Assembly: GCA_019359445.1 (NCBI GenBank) | Contig: JAHHHJ010000008.1 | Location: 124,001 to 188,000 of the forward strand | Direction of reading: 5' to 3' | Length of the DNA stretch: 64,000 nucleotides | Source of the DNA: Kastovskya adunca ATA6-11-RM4 | GTDB taxonomy: Bacteria; Cyanobacteriota; Cyanobacteriia; Cyanobacteriales; Coleofasciculaceae | Shown: piece by piece, positions 31,891 through 42,600 of the stretch | Layout of the letters: each line of letters begins with the position of its first letter | Numbering within the stretch: position 1 is the stretch's first letter | Notes under the pieces: model-generated | What the model was told of the DNA's origin: nothing | Database searches by the model: none | Seen by the model: the letters and a program-made list of their open reading frames with translations, nothing else | Made by a program: the position numbers and the translations under genes

Positions 31891-32448
31891 TTACTGCTGA
31901 GGAACTGCCTTTTCCACGGTGGGATGGGTGCTAATGCCATCCACTCCGCTAACGCCGACTCCTAAAGTAAGCTGCAAGGGCGTTTGTGAAGGGTAGGCTT
32001 TCACAACTTGTCGATAGACGGAGTAGTTGGTTGGTCGGGTGACTCTCTCACCATCTTTTGTGAAGGTAATCTGATAATCTACAGAGCGCAATAATTCCGG
32101 TCTGGTGGCTTTCTCGTTGAACTTTTTTCGTTGTTCCACCTCATCAACAGTTGGACGTGGAGGCGAAATGGGCCACCACAATCCCTGGTCATCGGGGCCG
32201 ATTACCCTACCTTCGGGTTTTTCGCCGTTGCGGTTTAGTAGAGACGCGGAGGCAAATTCTTCAAAGCGAGGCTGCTTAGCGGTTGCAGGGTTAATGCCAT
32301 ACTGAACCTGCCAGGTTACGGTTGTCCGGGCTGTGGCTTCATACTGGTTTGTTGTGGTGGTTTGGCAACCAGACAGCACCACGACCATAAAAAAGCTCGT
32401 TAGGATTGAAAAGATTTGGCGATGTCGCGAGTAACGATCGAAAGACAC
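31891..32448 (-). CDS. hypothetical lipoprotein
   Basis: About 186 residues if GTG 32448 is the start, which gives a normal lipoprotein signal (SFDRYSRHRQIFSILTSFFM, then VVVLSGCQ with the lipobox cysteine); TTG 32472 is also possible. The mature part has QVQYGINPATAKQPRFEEFA and YQITFTKDGERVTRPTNYS and looks like a small beta-rich domain. No known family. It is divergent from the polysaccharide deacetylase gene, sharing a very short upstream region. Confidence 0.6.
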   Translation of the reverse strand: MSFDRYSRHRQIFSILTSFFMVVVLSGCQTTTTNQYEATARTTVTWQVQYGINPATAKQPRFEEFASASLLNRNGEKPEGRVIGPDDQGLWWPISPPRPTVDEVEQRKKFNEKATRPELLRSVDYQITFTKDGERVTRPTNYSVYRQVVKAYPSQTPLQLTLGVGVSGVDGISTHPTVEKAVPQQ

Positions 32449-32471
32449 AAGGGAAAAGTAAAGATAAAACA

Positions 32472-33161
32472 ATGCAGCTAGCTCCGCTCTATCCTATCGT
32501 TTACCGAATTCTTCAGCCCAGTTTTCCTAGCTGTCTCTGGACGGGGGCAACAAATTCACGGGCGATCGCGCTGACCTTTGATGATGGCCCTCATCCTCAA
32601 TACACGCCCCAATTGTTACCTGTACTAGAGCGTTATGGAATTCAGGCGAGTTTTTTCTGGTTGGGGTCTTGTGTCGAGCGATCGCCTAGTATAGCCAAAC
32701 AAGTCTATCAGCAAGGTCACTGGATCGGGATACATGGTTACTCCCATCACAACTTCGCTTTCCTGAATCCCGCAGAACTCAAGCAGAGTTTGACAAAAAC
32801 TCAAGCCGCGATCGCTTCTGCTTGCCAACTCAACCCAGAGTTGGTTCGCGATGTTCGCCCTCCCAACGGTTTATTTACCCCCCAAACCTTAAAGTACTTG
32901 CACTCTTGGAACTACCGTCCTGTGATGTGGAGTGTTGTTCCTGAAGACTGGGAACGTCCTGGCATCTCTGTCGTCATCCAGCGAGTGTTAGAGCAAGTTC
33001 AAAATGGCTCGATTGTTGTTCTGCATGATGGCTACTATGGAGGACAGGATGTCGCCCAAACAGCAGCGCAACTGATCCCATTACTGTTGCAGCGAGGCTA
33101 CCATTTTGTGAGCGTGGAGCAACTCTGGCAGCAAAGTCTGAGCCGTGGTGTGGGCAATTAA
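32472..33161 (+). CDS. polysaccharide deacetylase (NodB/CE4 family)
   Basis: A 229-residue protein from ATG 32472. The CE4 motifs are visible: ALTFDDGPHPQYTP (metal Asp and catalytic Asp), HWIGIHGYSHHNFAF (HxxxxH-like metal site), VRPPNGLFTPQT and IVVLHDGYYGG. It removes acetyl groups from polysaccharides such as peptidoglycan or exopolysaccharide. No clear signal peptide is seen, so location is uncertain. The frame is open upstream to 32406, but ATG 32472 fits the family start better. Confidence 0.85.
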   Translation: MQLAPLYPIVYRILQPSFPSCLWTGATNSRAIALTFDDGPHPQYTPQLLPVLERYGIQASFFWLGSCVERSPSIAKQVYQQGHWIGIHGYSHHNFAFLNPAELKQSLTKTQAAIASACQLNPELVRDVRPPNGLFTPQTLKYLHSWNYRPVMWSVVPEDWERPGISVVIQRVLEQVQNGSIVVLHDGYYGGQDVAQTAAQLIPLLLQRGYHFVSVEQLWQQSLSRGVGN

Positions 33162-34043
33162 TTTAGAGAAACACCCTTGATGTCCCAGTTCAATCGAGTA
33201 GAGAGTGCTTTTTCGGGCTTGCACCGAGGACAACATCAAGGCTTTTTGATTTCAGTTAGTATCAGCAAGTTTCATGCTGAACTATTGTGAAGAATCTATC
33301 TGAGCCAAAAAAATTTCGCTAACCTGATAAACAAGGGAGGTTCAGTAATATAGTACCCGTGTACTATTATCGATCTGAAATCTCTGTTGTAATTTTTTCG
33401 CCCATTAGCTGTCATAAGCCGAGAGAATTCATTAAAATAGCTGAGTATAATCCTCTCAGATTTCTGGTACAAGCAAATTCAGACTCAGACTAAGTTTAGA
33501 GAAGATTTATTCAGCCACAGACAACGCTGCGTTTTTAACTGGGATCAGGTGCCATCTTGACATGGCTAGCCTTGTCGATCTTCCATGACACTCTAATCCA
33601 GTTAAATTCAGGATGTTGCCAAGTGCGGTTGATATTAAAATCTCTGCCTAAACACTCACTGAGTCATGCCTGTACTGCACAAATTCGATCGAGCAATGGA
33701 GTTGGACATGGGTTTATTGATCTCAATAGCAGAAAGTTCAGATCAAAGCCACCTAAAGTGAATTTTTGACCCTAGACAATTTCACTGATTAAATTACGTG
33801 CATTTTTTGTAAGAGAGGCTACAATCGGAAAAGTTTGCGACATAGTCAGTCTTAAACAATTACCGATCACGCTTTTACTGAAGGTTGAGTTTAAGAATAG
33901 AACTCGGATCTAATTTTCCAGTTCACCTCCTATATCAAGGAATTGGTGGTGCAGGAAAGTGTCTCACTGGCTAGGCTATCTTAAGTAGATCAACTAATAC
34001 CATCTACTATTTTTTTTTACTGAAGGAGCATGAGGAAAACGGC
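33162..34043. other. 880-base upstream region of sigA
   Basis: No convincing gene is found in this stretch. It holds the LexA-box-like palindrome and AT-rich sequence suited to several promoters. Long, multi-promoter leaders are usual for the main sigma factor gene in cyanobacteria. A 70-residue frame at 33557-33769 lacks a ribosome-binding site and is not called. Confidence 0.55.
33352..33365. promoter_or_regulatory. LexA-box-like palindrome
   Basis: AGTACCCGTGTACT fits the cyanobacterial LexA consensus RGTACNNNDGTWCB and lies in the wider palindrome ATAGTAC-CCGT-GTACTAT (33350-33367). It is about 680 bases before sigA, in a region without another convincing gene. Confidence 0.45.
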
Positions 34044-35165
34044 ATGACCCAGGCTAACGACGTACTCTCAACACTGACTCAGCCCGAAAGCGAGTTGGAA
34101 CTCTTAATAGAGGAGGACGCGAACCCAGACGAGCTTGCGGATGTTCAAGCAGAGGAGGACGATAGTCAACCTGGCAAGACACGTACTACTCGTCGTAGAG
34201 CGCAAACCAAAAAAAAGCACTATACAGAAGATTCAATCCGCCTCTACTTACAAGAGATTGGTCGCATCCGCTTGTTGCGTGCTGATGAAGAAATTGAACT
34301 CGCTCGGAAAATCGCGGATCTATTGGAGCTAGAACGCATTCGTGATCGCTTGGTCGATCAGCTAGAGAGGGAGCCGCAAGATAGCGAATGGGCAACCGAA
34401 GTTAACATGGCGCTACCAGCTTTTCGTCATCGCCTCTACCTGGGTCGGCGGGCAAAAGACAAAATGGTGCAATCCAACCTGCGACTGGTTGTCTCCATTG
34501 CCAAAAAGTACATGAATCGGGGACTCTCCTTTCAAGACCTGATTCAAGAAGGTAGCTTGGGTTTGATCCGCGCCGCCGAAAAATTTGACCACGAAAAAGG
34601 TTACAAATTCTCCACTTATGCTACTTGGTGGATTCGTCAGGCAATTACCCGCGCTATTGCTGACCAGTCTCGTACCATCCGCCTCCCGGTTCACCTCTAC
34701 GAAACGATTTCGCGGATCAAGAAAACCACCAAAATTTTGTCTCAGGAAATGGGTCGCAAGCCCACTGAAGAAGAAATCGCAGACCGCATGGAAATGACCA
34801 TTGAGAAACTGCGCTTCATCGCCAAATCTGCTCAATTGCCCATTTCCCTGGAAACCCCCATCGGTAAAGAAGAAGATTCCCGCCTCGGAGACTTTATCGA
34901 AGCCGACGGCGAAACCCCCGAAGACCAAGTTTCTAAAAATCTCCTCCGGGAAGACTTAGAGAGCGTCCTCGATACCCTTAGCCCTCGCGAACGCGATGTT
35001 CTACGGCTGCGTTACGGCTTGGATGATGGACGGATGAAGACACTAGAAGAAATCGGTCAAATCTTCAATGTCACCCGCGAACGGATTCGCCAAATCGAAG
35101 CCAAAGCGCTTCGCAAACTGCGCCATCCTAACCGCAACAGCATTCTCAAAGAATATATTCGCTAA
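34044..35165 (+). CDS. sigA: principal RNA polymerase sigma factor (group 1, SigA/RpoD1)
   Basis: A 373-residue sigma-70 factor. Region 1.2 is [20 protein letters not shown], region 2 has [20 protein letters not shown] and [19 protein letters not shown], region 2.4 is [20 protein letters not shown], and region 4.2 is [20 protein letters not shown]. The match to cyanobacterial SigA is near complete, with a short acidic N-terminus as usual. It directs RNA polymerase to housekeeping promoters. AAGGAGCATGAGGAAAA precedes the ATG. Confidence 0.97.
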   Translation: MTQANDVLSTLTQPESELELLIEEDANPDELADVQAEEDDSQPGKTRTTRRRAQTKKKHYTEDSIRLYLQEIGRIRLLRADEEIELARKIADLLELERIRDRLVDQLEREPQDSEWATEVNMALPAFRHRLYLGRRAKDKMVQSNLRLVVSIAKKYMNRGLSFQDLIQEGSLGLIRAAEKFDHEKGYKFSTYATWWIRQAITRAIADQSRTIRLPVHLYETISRIKKTTKILSQEMGRKPTEEEIADRMEMTIEKLRFIAKSAQLPISLETPIGKEEDSRLGDFIEADGETPEDQVSKNLLREDLESVLDTLSPRERDVLRLRYGLDDGRMKTLEEIGQIFNVTRERIRQIEAKALRKLRHPNRNSILKEYIR

Positions 35166-35434
35166 CACCTCAACCTCCGGCGTTTAGCAACAATTTCCCA
35201 AAAGCAAAGAGCAACATTTAAGTTTGTTCTTTGCTTTTTTTGGGATGAATGTATTAGAAAAAAGCCAAAACAATTGGCTTATCGCTTTATTTATGGAGTG
35301 ACAAAAATCCTAGATTAGTGAACATCTAGAGTTTAAAGTGTATAGCTAGCTATACGCCCCTACCAAAAGATTCAGGAATGATTAGGACGGCTAGAATACT
35401 TTTCCTTCTTCTCCCTAGTCCCAGCGCCCCCTAA

Positions 35435-38400
35435 CTAAGTCTCTACTGGCTTGCCTAAGGCTTGGGTTCTAGACGGTTTTTGCTGCGGCTGTAGGGGAAT
35501 TTCAATGATAAACTCTGTCCCTTGACCGAGTTGACTGTTGCAGTACAAACGACCGTTGTGTTTTTCAGTCACTATTTGATAACTAATTGATAATCCTAAT
35601 CCGGTGCCAATGCCAAGGGGTTTAGTGGTAAAGAAAGGGTCAAAAAGTTGGGAGCATGTCGTTTCACTCATCCCCGAACCATTATCAGCGATCGCGATCG
35701 TGACTTGATTATCCTCTCTTACTTCAGTAGAAATCCGAATCTGACCAGGATGCACTTCAGTGTCTTTCAACAACCGTCCTTTGTAGCATTCATCAATGGC
35801 ATCAATGGCGTTGGATAGCAAATTCATAAACACCTGATTGAGTTGCCCCGCATAGCACTCCACTAATGGTAATTTGCCGTATTGTTTGACAATCTCGATC
35901 GCCGGATGGTCGCCTTTGGCTTTGATACGATTGGCAAGAATCATCAGTGTTGACTCAATCCCCTCGTGAATATCAACCGCTTTCATTTCGGCTTCATCGA
36001 GGCGAGAGAAGTTGCGGAGACTGCGGACAATTTCGCGAATGCGTTCGGCACCGACTTTCATTGAAGTCAGCATTTTTGGCAAGTCTTCGACGAGGAATTC
36101 TAGATCGATCTCTTCTACTTCGTTTAAAATCTCTGGCGTGGGATTGGGAAAGTGTTGTTGATACAGTGCCAGCAACCCCAATAAATCTTGTGTGTATTCG
36201 TTCGTGTGCGTTAAATTGCCGTAGATGAAATTAACAGGGTTGTTGATTTCATGGGCTACTCCTGCTACAAGCTGACCTAAGCTCGACATTTTCTCATTTT
36301 GTACGAGCTGAGTTTGTGCTTGTTTGAGTTGGTGTAGCGTTTGCTGAAGCTGTGTCGTTTGGGATTGAGCCGTTGCGGTGGCTTCCTGAGAGCCGGAATA
36401 CAGTTCGGCTTGATTAATACCGATCGCCAATTGGTCAACTACCGCTTGCAACAGTTCCACTTCACTATCAGTCCAAGGGCGAGAGGAGTGGCTGTGACCG
36501 CAACTGAGCACGCCAATTTCACCCGAACGAGTTTGAATCGGCAAACAAAGCAGCGAAATGTATCCAGCAGTTTGTAAAAATTCCTGCAAACTTGGCTCAG
36601 TGCAAGAGAGGTGATCATCAATGCGGAGCACTTCTCCACGCAAAAGCTGCTGACTTACCGGATCGGTTTCGGTAGTCGGGTAGGAACCAAGCGTGCTAGG
36701 GATAGCTGAAGTTCTAGCTTCCTGAATTATCTCCCAGGTGGGAGGAGCGCTCTGCTTTACGTACCAAGCGAAGGTACAGCGGTCGATTTGCAACAAGTCA
36801 CGAATTTCGCTGACAGCCGTTTCTAAGATCGTCTCTACATCAAGGGTGTTACGAATTTGGCTAGAGAGGCGGTTTAATAAAGCTTCCCGTTCGGCTAAGG
36901 CTCTAAATCGCGCTTCTGAGTGCCGCAGTGCTTCCTCTGCGGCGACGCGATCGCTAATATCAGTATGAACTCCCACCCATTCCCGAATACTGCCATCTGG
37001 CTCTAATACAGGCACCGCACGAACGCTCATATCCCTGTACTCGCCATCGTGGCGTCGCAAGCGATGTTCGATCTGGCAAGAGGTGCGACTAGCAACAGCA
37101 GCCGACCACACCTTTAATATATAAGGTTGATCCTCTGGGTGAACGGCATTTAACCATCCCCACACCTTCAACTCCTCAAACGTTTGTCCAGTGAAGGCGC
37201 TCCAATCTGGCTGTTCGGTAACAAATTCCCCTTCTGAGTTAGTGTCCCAAATGATCTGAGACGTTGCCTCAACCAGCGAACGATATCGCTCCTCCGAGTG
37301 TCGCAGCGTCTGCTCTGCCTGTTTAAGGGCGGTAATAACATTTGATGTACCGATAATCTTGATGATTCTCCCTTGCTTATCCCGTATGGGATTGAGGGTA
37401 GTAAGTGCCCAGACTTCTCCGATTGGAGAGGAGAGGCACTCTTCGTAGGTAATTGCCCTGCCAGCCTTGAGACACTCCACATAATGTTGCCGCATTTGAG
37501 TGCCTGTTGCGCTGTCAAATATTTCTTCCGGGGTTTTGCCGGAAATTTCCCAAGATTTAATACCAATACTCTTATCGGTGACTGGGTTCCAACCCGCAAA
37601 GCGGAAGTCGCCATCCTCTGTGACGTTGACAACGAAAATACTTTGTTCGACGCCATCGTAGATGGAGCGTAAAAACTGTTCACTCTCTCGAAGGTCGGCT
37701 TCTGCTTGTTTGCTCGCGGTGATATCATGAGCAACGGCATAAATCATTTGCCGATCTATGGAAGACGCTGAATTCCAGGCCAGCCATTTATAAGAGCCGT
37801 CTTTGCAGCGGTAGCGATTCTCAAAGCTAATGCCTTCAGCACCCGTAGATAGTGCTTGGGCTTCTTGTAGAGTTTTTTCTCGGTCATCGGGATGAACAAA
37901 TTCAATGAACGGAGAGGCTTTCAGTTCCGTTTGCGTCCATCCGAGGGTTTTTTCCCAAGCTGGGTTAAGTTGCTTAAAGTAGCCATCAAAGCTAGCGATC
38001 GCTAGCATATCTAAAGAAAGTTGGAAAAAGCTATCTCGCTGTTGTTCGGCTTGAATGCGATCGCTAATATCCAGGAGCAAGCCACCCCACATAATGTTGC
38101 CGTTGGCTTGCCTTTCTGGTCGGGAACGACCTTGCAACCATTTGAGGCGTCCCGATGGCGTAATCATTCGCCACTCATGACTCCAAGGCTGTAACGTTTG
38201 AGCAGAAACAATAATGCTCTGCTCTAGTTCTCGTCGGTCATCCGGATGCATCACGCTAAATAGGCACTCCGCATCCTGCTTAACAGCGTCTGGCTCTAAT
38301 TCGCATAGCTCAACACAAGCCTGGCTGACATAGGAGAAATAGTGACGACCATCCGGACACAGCACATACTGATAAATCATCCCCGGTATGTTGGCTGCTA

Positions 38401-38899
38401 GTTGCTGAAATCGCATTTCGCTTTGTTGCCATGCTTCTTCAGCTTGCTGACGCTCGGCAATTTCCGCCCGCAGTTGCTGGTTTGTTGTCACCAGTTCAAT
38501 TGTTTGTTGTTGTACCAGTTCTTCTAGCGCGATCGCTTCGCTGTAAATAATCATGCCGCCAATTTCCCCCTCGGCTTGTTTCCAAGGATGAATCTCCCAC
38601 CGCACGCGCTTTTGCGAGCCTCGGATCAAAGCCTCGACCGTTTGCCGTTCTATCGCTCCGGCTAAACACCGTTGGCAGATATTTTGCCAATCATCAGGAA
38701 GGTTAGCAAAGACCTCATAATCACCAGACGCGACTTCTAGAAGCGATCGCCCGATAATTTCTATCTCATTCAGCTCATAATCAAGCAACCAGCGACGATT
38801 TACCAGCATGTAGTGCATCTGGCGGTCAAACATCGCTACCCCTGATGGGATACGCTCAATTAAGAGCTGTAATAGCTCAGAATTATTCAAGATCTGCAT
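35435..38899 (-). CDS. multi-PAS/GAF sensor histidine kinase
   Basis: A 1154-residue soluble kinase. About five PAS domains occupy roughly residues 10-660 (for example FDGYFKQLNPAWEKTLGWTQ, then TDISDRVAAEEALRHSEARF). A GAF domain follows at about 690-850 (LQIDRCTFAWY, ISLLCLPIQT), then a coiled coil. The kinase core has the H-box GVAHEINNPVNF, N-box NLLSNAIDAID, G1 ADNGSGM and G2 TGLGLSIS. No membrane segment or receiver domain is present, so it senses a cytoplasmic signal and needs a separate response regulator, none of which is adjacent. GAF cysteine attachment for a bilin is not evident. Confidence 0.93.
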   Translation of the reverse strand: MQILNNSELLQLLIERIPSGVAMFDRQMHYMLVNRRWLLDYELNEIEIIGRSLLEVASGDYEVFANLPDDWQNICQRCLAGAIERQTVEALIRGSQKRVRWEIHPWKQAEGEIGGMIIYSEAIALEELVQQQTIELVTTNQQLRAEIAERQQAEEAWQQSEMRFQQLAANIPGMIYQYVLCPDGRHYFSYVSQACVELCELEPDAVKQDAECLFSVMHPDDRRELEQSIIVSAQTLQPWSHEWRMITPSGRLKWLQGRSRPERQANGNIMWGGLLLDISDRIQAEQQRDSFFQLSLDMLAIASFDGYFKQLNPAWEKTLGWTQTELKASPFIEFVHPDDREKTLQEAQALSTGAEGISFENRYRCKDGSYKWLAWNSASSIDRQMIYAVAHDITASKQAEADLRESEQFLRSIYDGVEQSIFVVNVTEDGDFRFAGWNPVTDKSIGIKSWEISGKTPEEIFDSATGTQMRQHYVECLKAGRAITYEECLSSPIGEVWALTTLNPIRDKQGRIIKIIGTSNVITALKQAEQTLRHSEERYRSLVEATSQIIWDTNSEGEFVTEQPDWSAFTGQTFEELKVWGWLNAVHPEDQPYILKVWSAAVASRTSCQIEHRLRRHDGEYRDMSVRAVPVLEPDGSIREWVGVHTDISDRVAAEEALRHSEARFRALAEREALLNRLSSQIRNTLDVETILETAVSEIRDLLQIDRCTFAWYVKQSAPPTWEIIQEARTSAIPSTLGSYPTTETDPVSQQLLRGEVLRIDDHLSCTEPSLQEFLQTAGYISLLCLPIQTRSGEIGVLSCGHSHSSRPWTDSEVELLQAVVDQLAIGINQAELYSGSQEATATAQSQTTQLQQTLHQLKQAQTQLVQNEKMSSLGQLVAGVAHEINNPVNFIYGNLTHTNEYTQDLLGLLALYQQHFPNPTPEILNEVEEIDLEFLVEDLPKMLTSMKVGAERIREIVRSLRNFSRLDEAEMKAVDIHEGIESTLMILANRIKAKGDHPAIEIVKQYGKLPLVECYAGQLNQVFMNLLSNAIDAIDECYKGRLLKDTEVHPGQIRISTEVREDNQVTIAIADNGSGMSETTCSQLFDPFFTTKPLGIGTGLGLSISYQIVTEKHNGRLYCNSQLGQGTEFIIEIPLQPQQKPSRTQALGKPVET

Positions 38900-39234
38900 G
38901 AGCTAGAAATTGACAATTTATGAACACCGAAAAAGCCAGCCTAAAAGCATTCTAACGATCCCAACGCTACATTTAGGACGTTGAGAATACGGAAGTTTGA
39001 GGGTTGCTGTTGTCAAGGGGAAGTCTGTGTGTGATTTCAATTTACCAGCAGTATCTTGTCAGCTACCTCACACCCATCAGTCTTCATGATATCTTTGCAA
39101 CCAAAAACAATTCTTAGATGTCCAACAACAGACTACTGACTGTCACCTACTAAAAAAAGCTGGGATTCTTATAAGAACTCCCAGCAACATGAATTGAGGT
39201 TGTCAGATTAATTTGAGGTTTCGCGACAGAGAAG
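38900..39234. other. intergenic region with hliP terminator
   Basis: 335 bases between the kinase start and the hliP stop. Apart from the minus-strand terminator at 39152-39185, I see no gene; the remainder should hold the kinase promoter. Confidence 0.6.
39152..39185 (-). terminator. intrinsic terminator of the hliP gene
   Basis: On the minus strand GCTGGGA...TCCCAGC, with an internal TTCTTATAAGAA palindrome, is followed by TTTTTTT (39159-39153). This is a strong terminator 50 bases after the hliP stop. Confidence 0.9.
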
Positions 39235-39387
39235 TTAAATCAAGCCCCAGAAGTGTAGTACACCCTGACCGCTAACATATTCGATAATCAGAGCCGCAAC
39301 AAAGCCGATCATTGCCAAGCGACCATTCCAGTTTTCCGCTTGAGGGGTAAAGCCAAACTTAACGTCGTTACGGTTTTCAGTTTGCAT
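39235..39387 (-). CDS. high-light-inducible protein (HliP/Scp)
   Basis: A 50-residue protein with one membrane helix. The chlorophyll-binding signature reads [20 protein letters not shown], the ExxNxR motif of light-harvesting-like proteins, preceded by KFGFTPQ and followed by [11 protein letters not shown]. Such proteins dimerise, bind chlorophyll and carotenoid, and protect photosystem II assembly under stress. It is a one-gene transcript ending at a strong terminator. Its small size makes it easy to miss in automatic calls. Confidence 0.93.
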   Translation of the reverse strand: MQTENRNDVKFGFTPQAENWNGRLAMIGFVAALIIEYVSGQGVLHFWGLI

Positions 39388-39637
39388 AATTCTTATTTTC
39401 TGAGGTTACATTTTGTAAATTTACCTGTAAATTAATGTAACTGGAAATTAGCAAAACTGCAACAATCTGTACCGACGCGGTTCATGGGTTCTGCTTAGAC
39501 TAAGATGGATTCCTTTCACGGCACACTCTGCCGCACCTCAGAGCGCCCTGTAATCCTAGTTATTGGAGAAGGCAACGCGGCGATTGCCCGTCGTGAAGGG
39601 GTAAGATTTTCGGAATTATTCACATCAAGGGGATGTC

Positions 39638-42600
39638 ATGATCGCCTCCCGGCTGCCAGAGCGACTAGATAGTTACTACCACCACATCAAGACAGTCATT
39701 TTGAGTCGTCAAAACCCGATTACGGGGCTTTTGCCCGCTAGTACCGCAGTTAATGCCCACGGCGACTATACCGATGCCTGGATGCGGGACAACGTTTACA
39801 GCATTTTGGCAGTCTGGGGACTAGCATTGGCGTACCGCAAGCTAGATGCTGATAGCGGACGCCTGTTTGAGTTGGAACAAAGCGTGGTCAAGCTGATGCG
39901 AGGGCTGTTGTTCTGCATCATGCGACAAGCGCCGAAAGTCGAGCGATTCAAACAAACTCAATCCCTGATGGATGCCCTACACGCCAAGTACAACACCCAC
40001 ACGGGCGATGTGGTTGTGGGGGATGACGAATGGGGACACCTGCAACTGGATGCGACCTCGCTGTTTTTGTTGATGCTGGCGCAGATGACGGCATCGGGGT
40101 TGCACATCGTTTACACGATTGATGAAGTTAACTTTGTCCAAAACCTCGTTTATTACATTGGTAGGGCGTATCGGACGCCGGACTATGGAATTTGGGAACG
40201 GGGTAACAAAGCCAATCACGGCAATCCGGAACTCAACGCCAGTTCTGTAGGTATGGCAAAAGCCGCACTAGAAGCGATGAACGGGCTAGATTTATTTGGG
40301 GTGCGGGGTTCCCAAGCCTCGGTGATTCATGTTTTACCTGATGAAATTGCGCGATCGCGAATTACCCTCGAATCCTTACTTCCTCGTGAATCTAGCTCTA
40401 AAGAAACCGACGCCGCCCTCTTGAGCGTGATTGGTTTTCCAGCGTTCGCGGTCGAAAACACAGAACTAGTGGAACGCACCCGCCAAAAAATCATTGATAA
40501 GTTGCAGGGAAAATATGGCTGCAAACGCTTTTTGCGGGATGGGCATCAAACGGTTCTAGAAAATACAACTCGCCTGCATTACGAACCTTGGGAACTGCAA
40601 AAGTTTGAGCATATTGAGTCAGAATGGCCCTTGTTTTTCACTTATTTGATGTTAGACGGACTATTTCGAGGAGACATCAAACACGTTGAAAAATATCATC
40701 AGTTGTTAAAAGATTTACTAATCGAGCGTGATGGGATTGGGCTACTTCCAGAATTGTATTATGTGCCTGAGGAAAATATTGAGGCAGAACGCAAATCTCC
40801 CCACAGCCAGCTGCGTCTTCCCAATGAAAATGTCCCCTTAGTCTGGGCGCAGAGTTTGTATCTTCTAGGTCAATTGCTGAATGAGGGCTTACTGGCACCA
40901 GGAGATATTGACCCATTGGGGCGGCATTTAGGGGTGGGGCGTCATCAAGACCCGATGGTGCAAATTGCCCTAATCGCAGAAGATGAAAAGCTTCAGGCAC
41001 AACTGGGGGCTTACGGAATCGCTACACAGACGCTGGCGCAGGTAGAGCCACTGCAAGTACGTCAGGCAACCGAACTGTCTGCGGCGTATGCCCAAATTGG
41101 GCGCAATGACGCACTGAATTTAACGGGACGCCCAGTGCGACGCCTGCGGAGTTTGATGACTTCGCGCATCTTTCGGATTCAGGGAGAGGCGATGGTCTTC
41201 TTGCCATCGTTTTTAGACCAGCAGCAGTTTTACCTGACGCTGGATTACCATTTTTTGGTGGATCAGATTAAGAGCGAACTGGCTTATATTCAGCGTCACT
41301 GGTGGGAGTTAGGGCGTCCGACGATGACGTTGTTGTTAACTAAGACGATGTTGGAGATGGGGTCTGAGAAGACGGATGATGGTGGGATGGATGAAGATGC
41401 ACCGATGCAAGTCTTAATCCAGGAAATGAAGAGCGGTATCTGTAATGGTGTGTCGGTGAAGCTGGGGCGTCTTAATCAACTGATGCTGAAGGCAGGAACG
41501 GAACGGATTGATTTTTTGCATGATTTTGAACTGACGCGATCGCCGATTAATACCACCACCAACCCTGACTATTATCTCCATAGCCATTCCCATAAAAATG
41601 GCCCCTTAAGCCATAGCCAGGAGTTTCTCTTAGAGTGCGAAACGAATCTGCAATTTTTGCTCGATAGCCTCCGGGATTCTCAGAATCTCTACGAGCAAAT
41701 CGAGTTACTGCGGACGCTGCGACGGTTGCAAGGATGGCATTTTGATACCGGATTTGGCGGGCCAGGAAAACCTGTCACTGTCACCGATTTGCTGAATGAG
41801 GTGTACGTTAAAGCGGCAAGTGAAGGGCCATCGCCTTACTGGACTGTTGTGCGTCTAGCGGCGGGTTTACTAAATAAAGTAGACATCGGTTTGTCAGACG
41901 CTGTCACCGATATTTTGATCCGTGGGAAGCAAATTACCGTGGGAAAGGCTTACAGCGAGGCATCACTGATTAAAAAGCCAATGCCCCACTTGGAGATTCA
42001 GGCGAAGATCGATGAGTTTTGTGGAGAAGATATTCGCGATCGCGTCCTCACCCAAGAAATTCTCATTTACCTGGGCTTATTGATTAAAGCTCAACCAAAG
42101 CTATTTCAAGGACTGCTGACTCTGCGCGTAGGGTATATGATTCTCCTGATCACCAGTGAACTGGCAACAGAGTTAGGCATCACCCAGGATGAAGCTTACG
42201 AACAGCTCATGTCTTCTAGTCCAGTTGAAGTCAAAAGGCGCTTACGTTCCTGTTTAGCAGGCTACGACGACATTCACCAAAAGCTGCGGCAGCAAGAAGC
42301 CTTGCACCTCAAGCAGCCGAAACAAGCTATTGATTGGGCAACCGTCACAGACAGCTCGGAACGGGAAGATCTCCCCGTAGCAGGGAGTTGGGTCAAAAAG
42401 CGGCAACTTGACGGCACAGCGGGTCGAGTTCCCAAATACTTCTACCCCAGCGTCTGGCAAGTGATGAAACACTGTAAAGGTTTGATTATTGGCGACAAAT
42501 TAGAACGCCGCAATCGCCTGGATAGTCAACTGCTGCTTTCGGAGATGACTCCTGGTGAGAAGAACTTTGCCCTACGCGTCGAGCATTTGCTCAACAAAAT

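Noticed and set aside
33557-33769. 70-residue frame upstream of sigA
   Set aside because: No ribosome-binding site, no recognisable features and atypical composition; kept as part of the non-coding leader.
35435-38899. Phytochrome-type photoreceptor
   Set aside because: A GAF domain is present but no bilin-binding cysteine context or PHY domain could be recognised.
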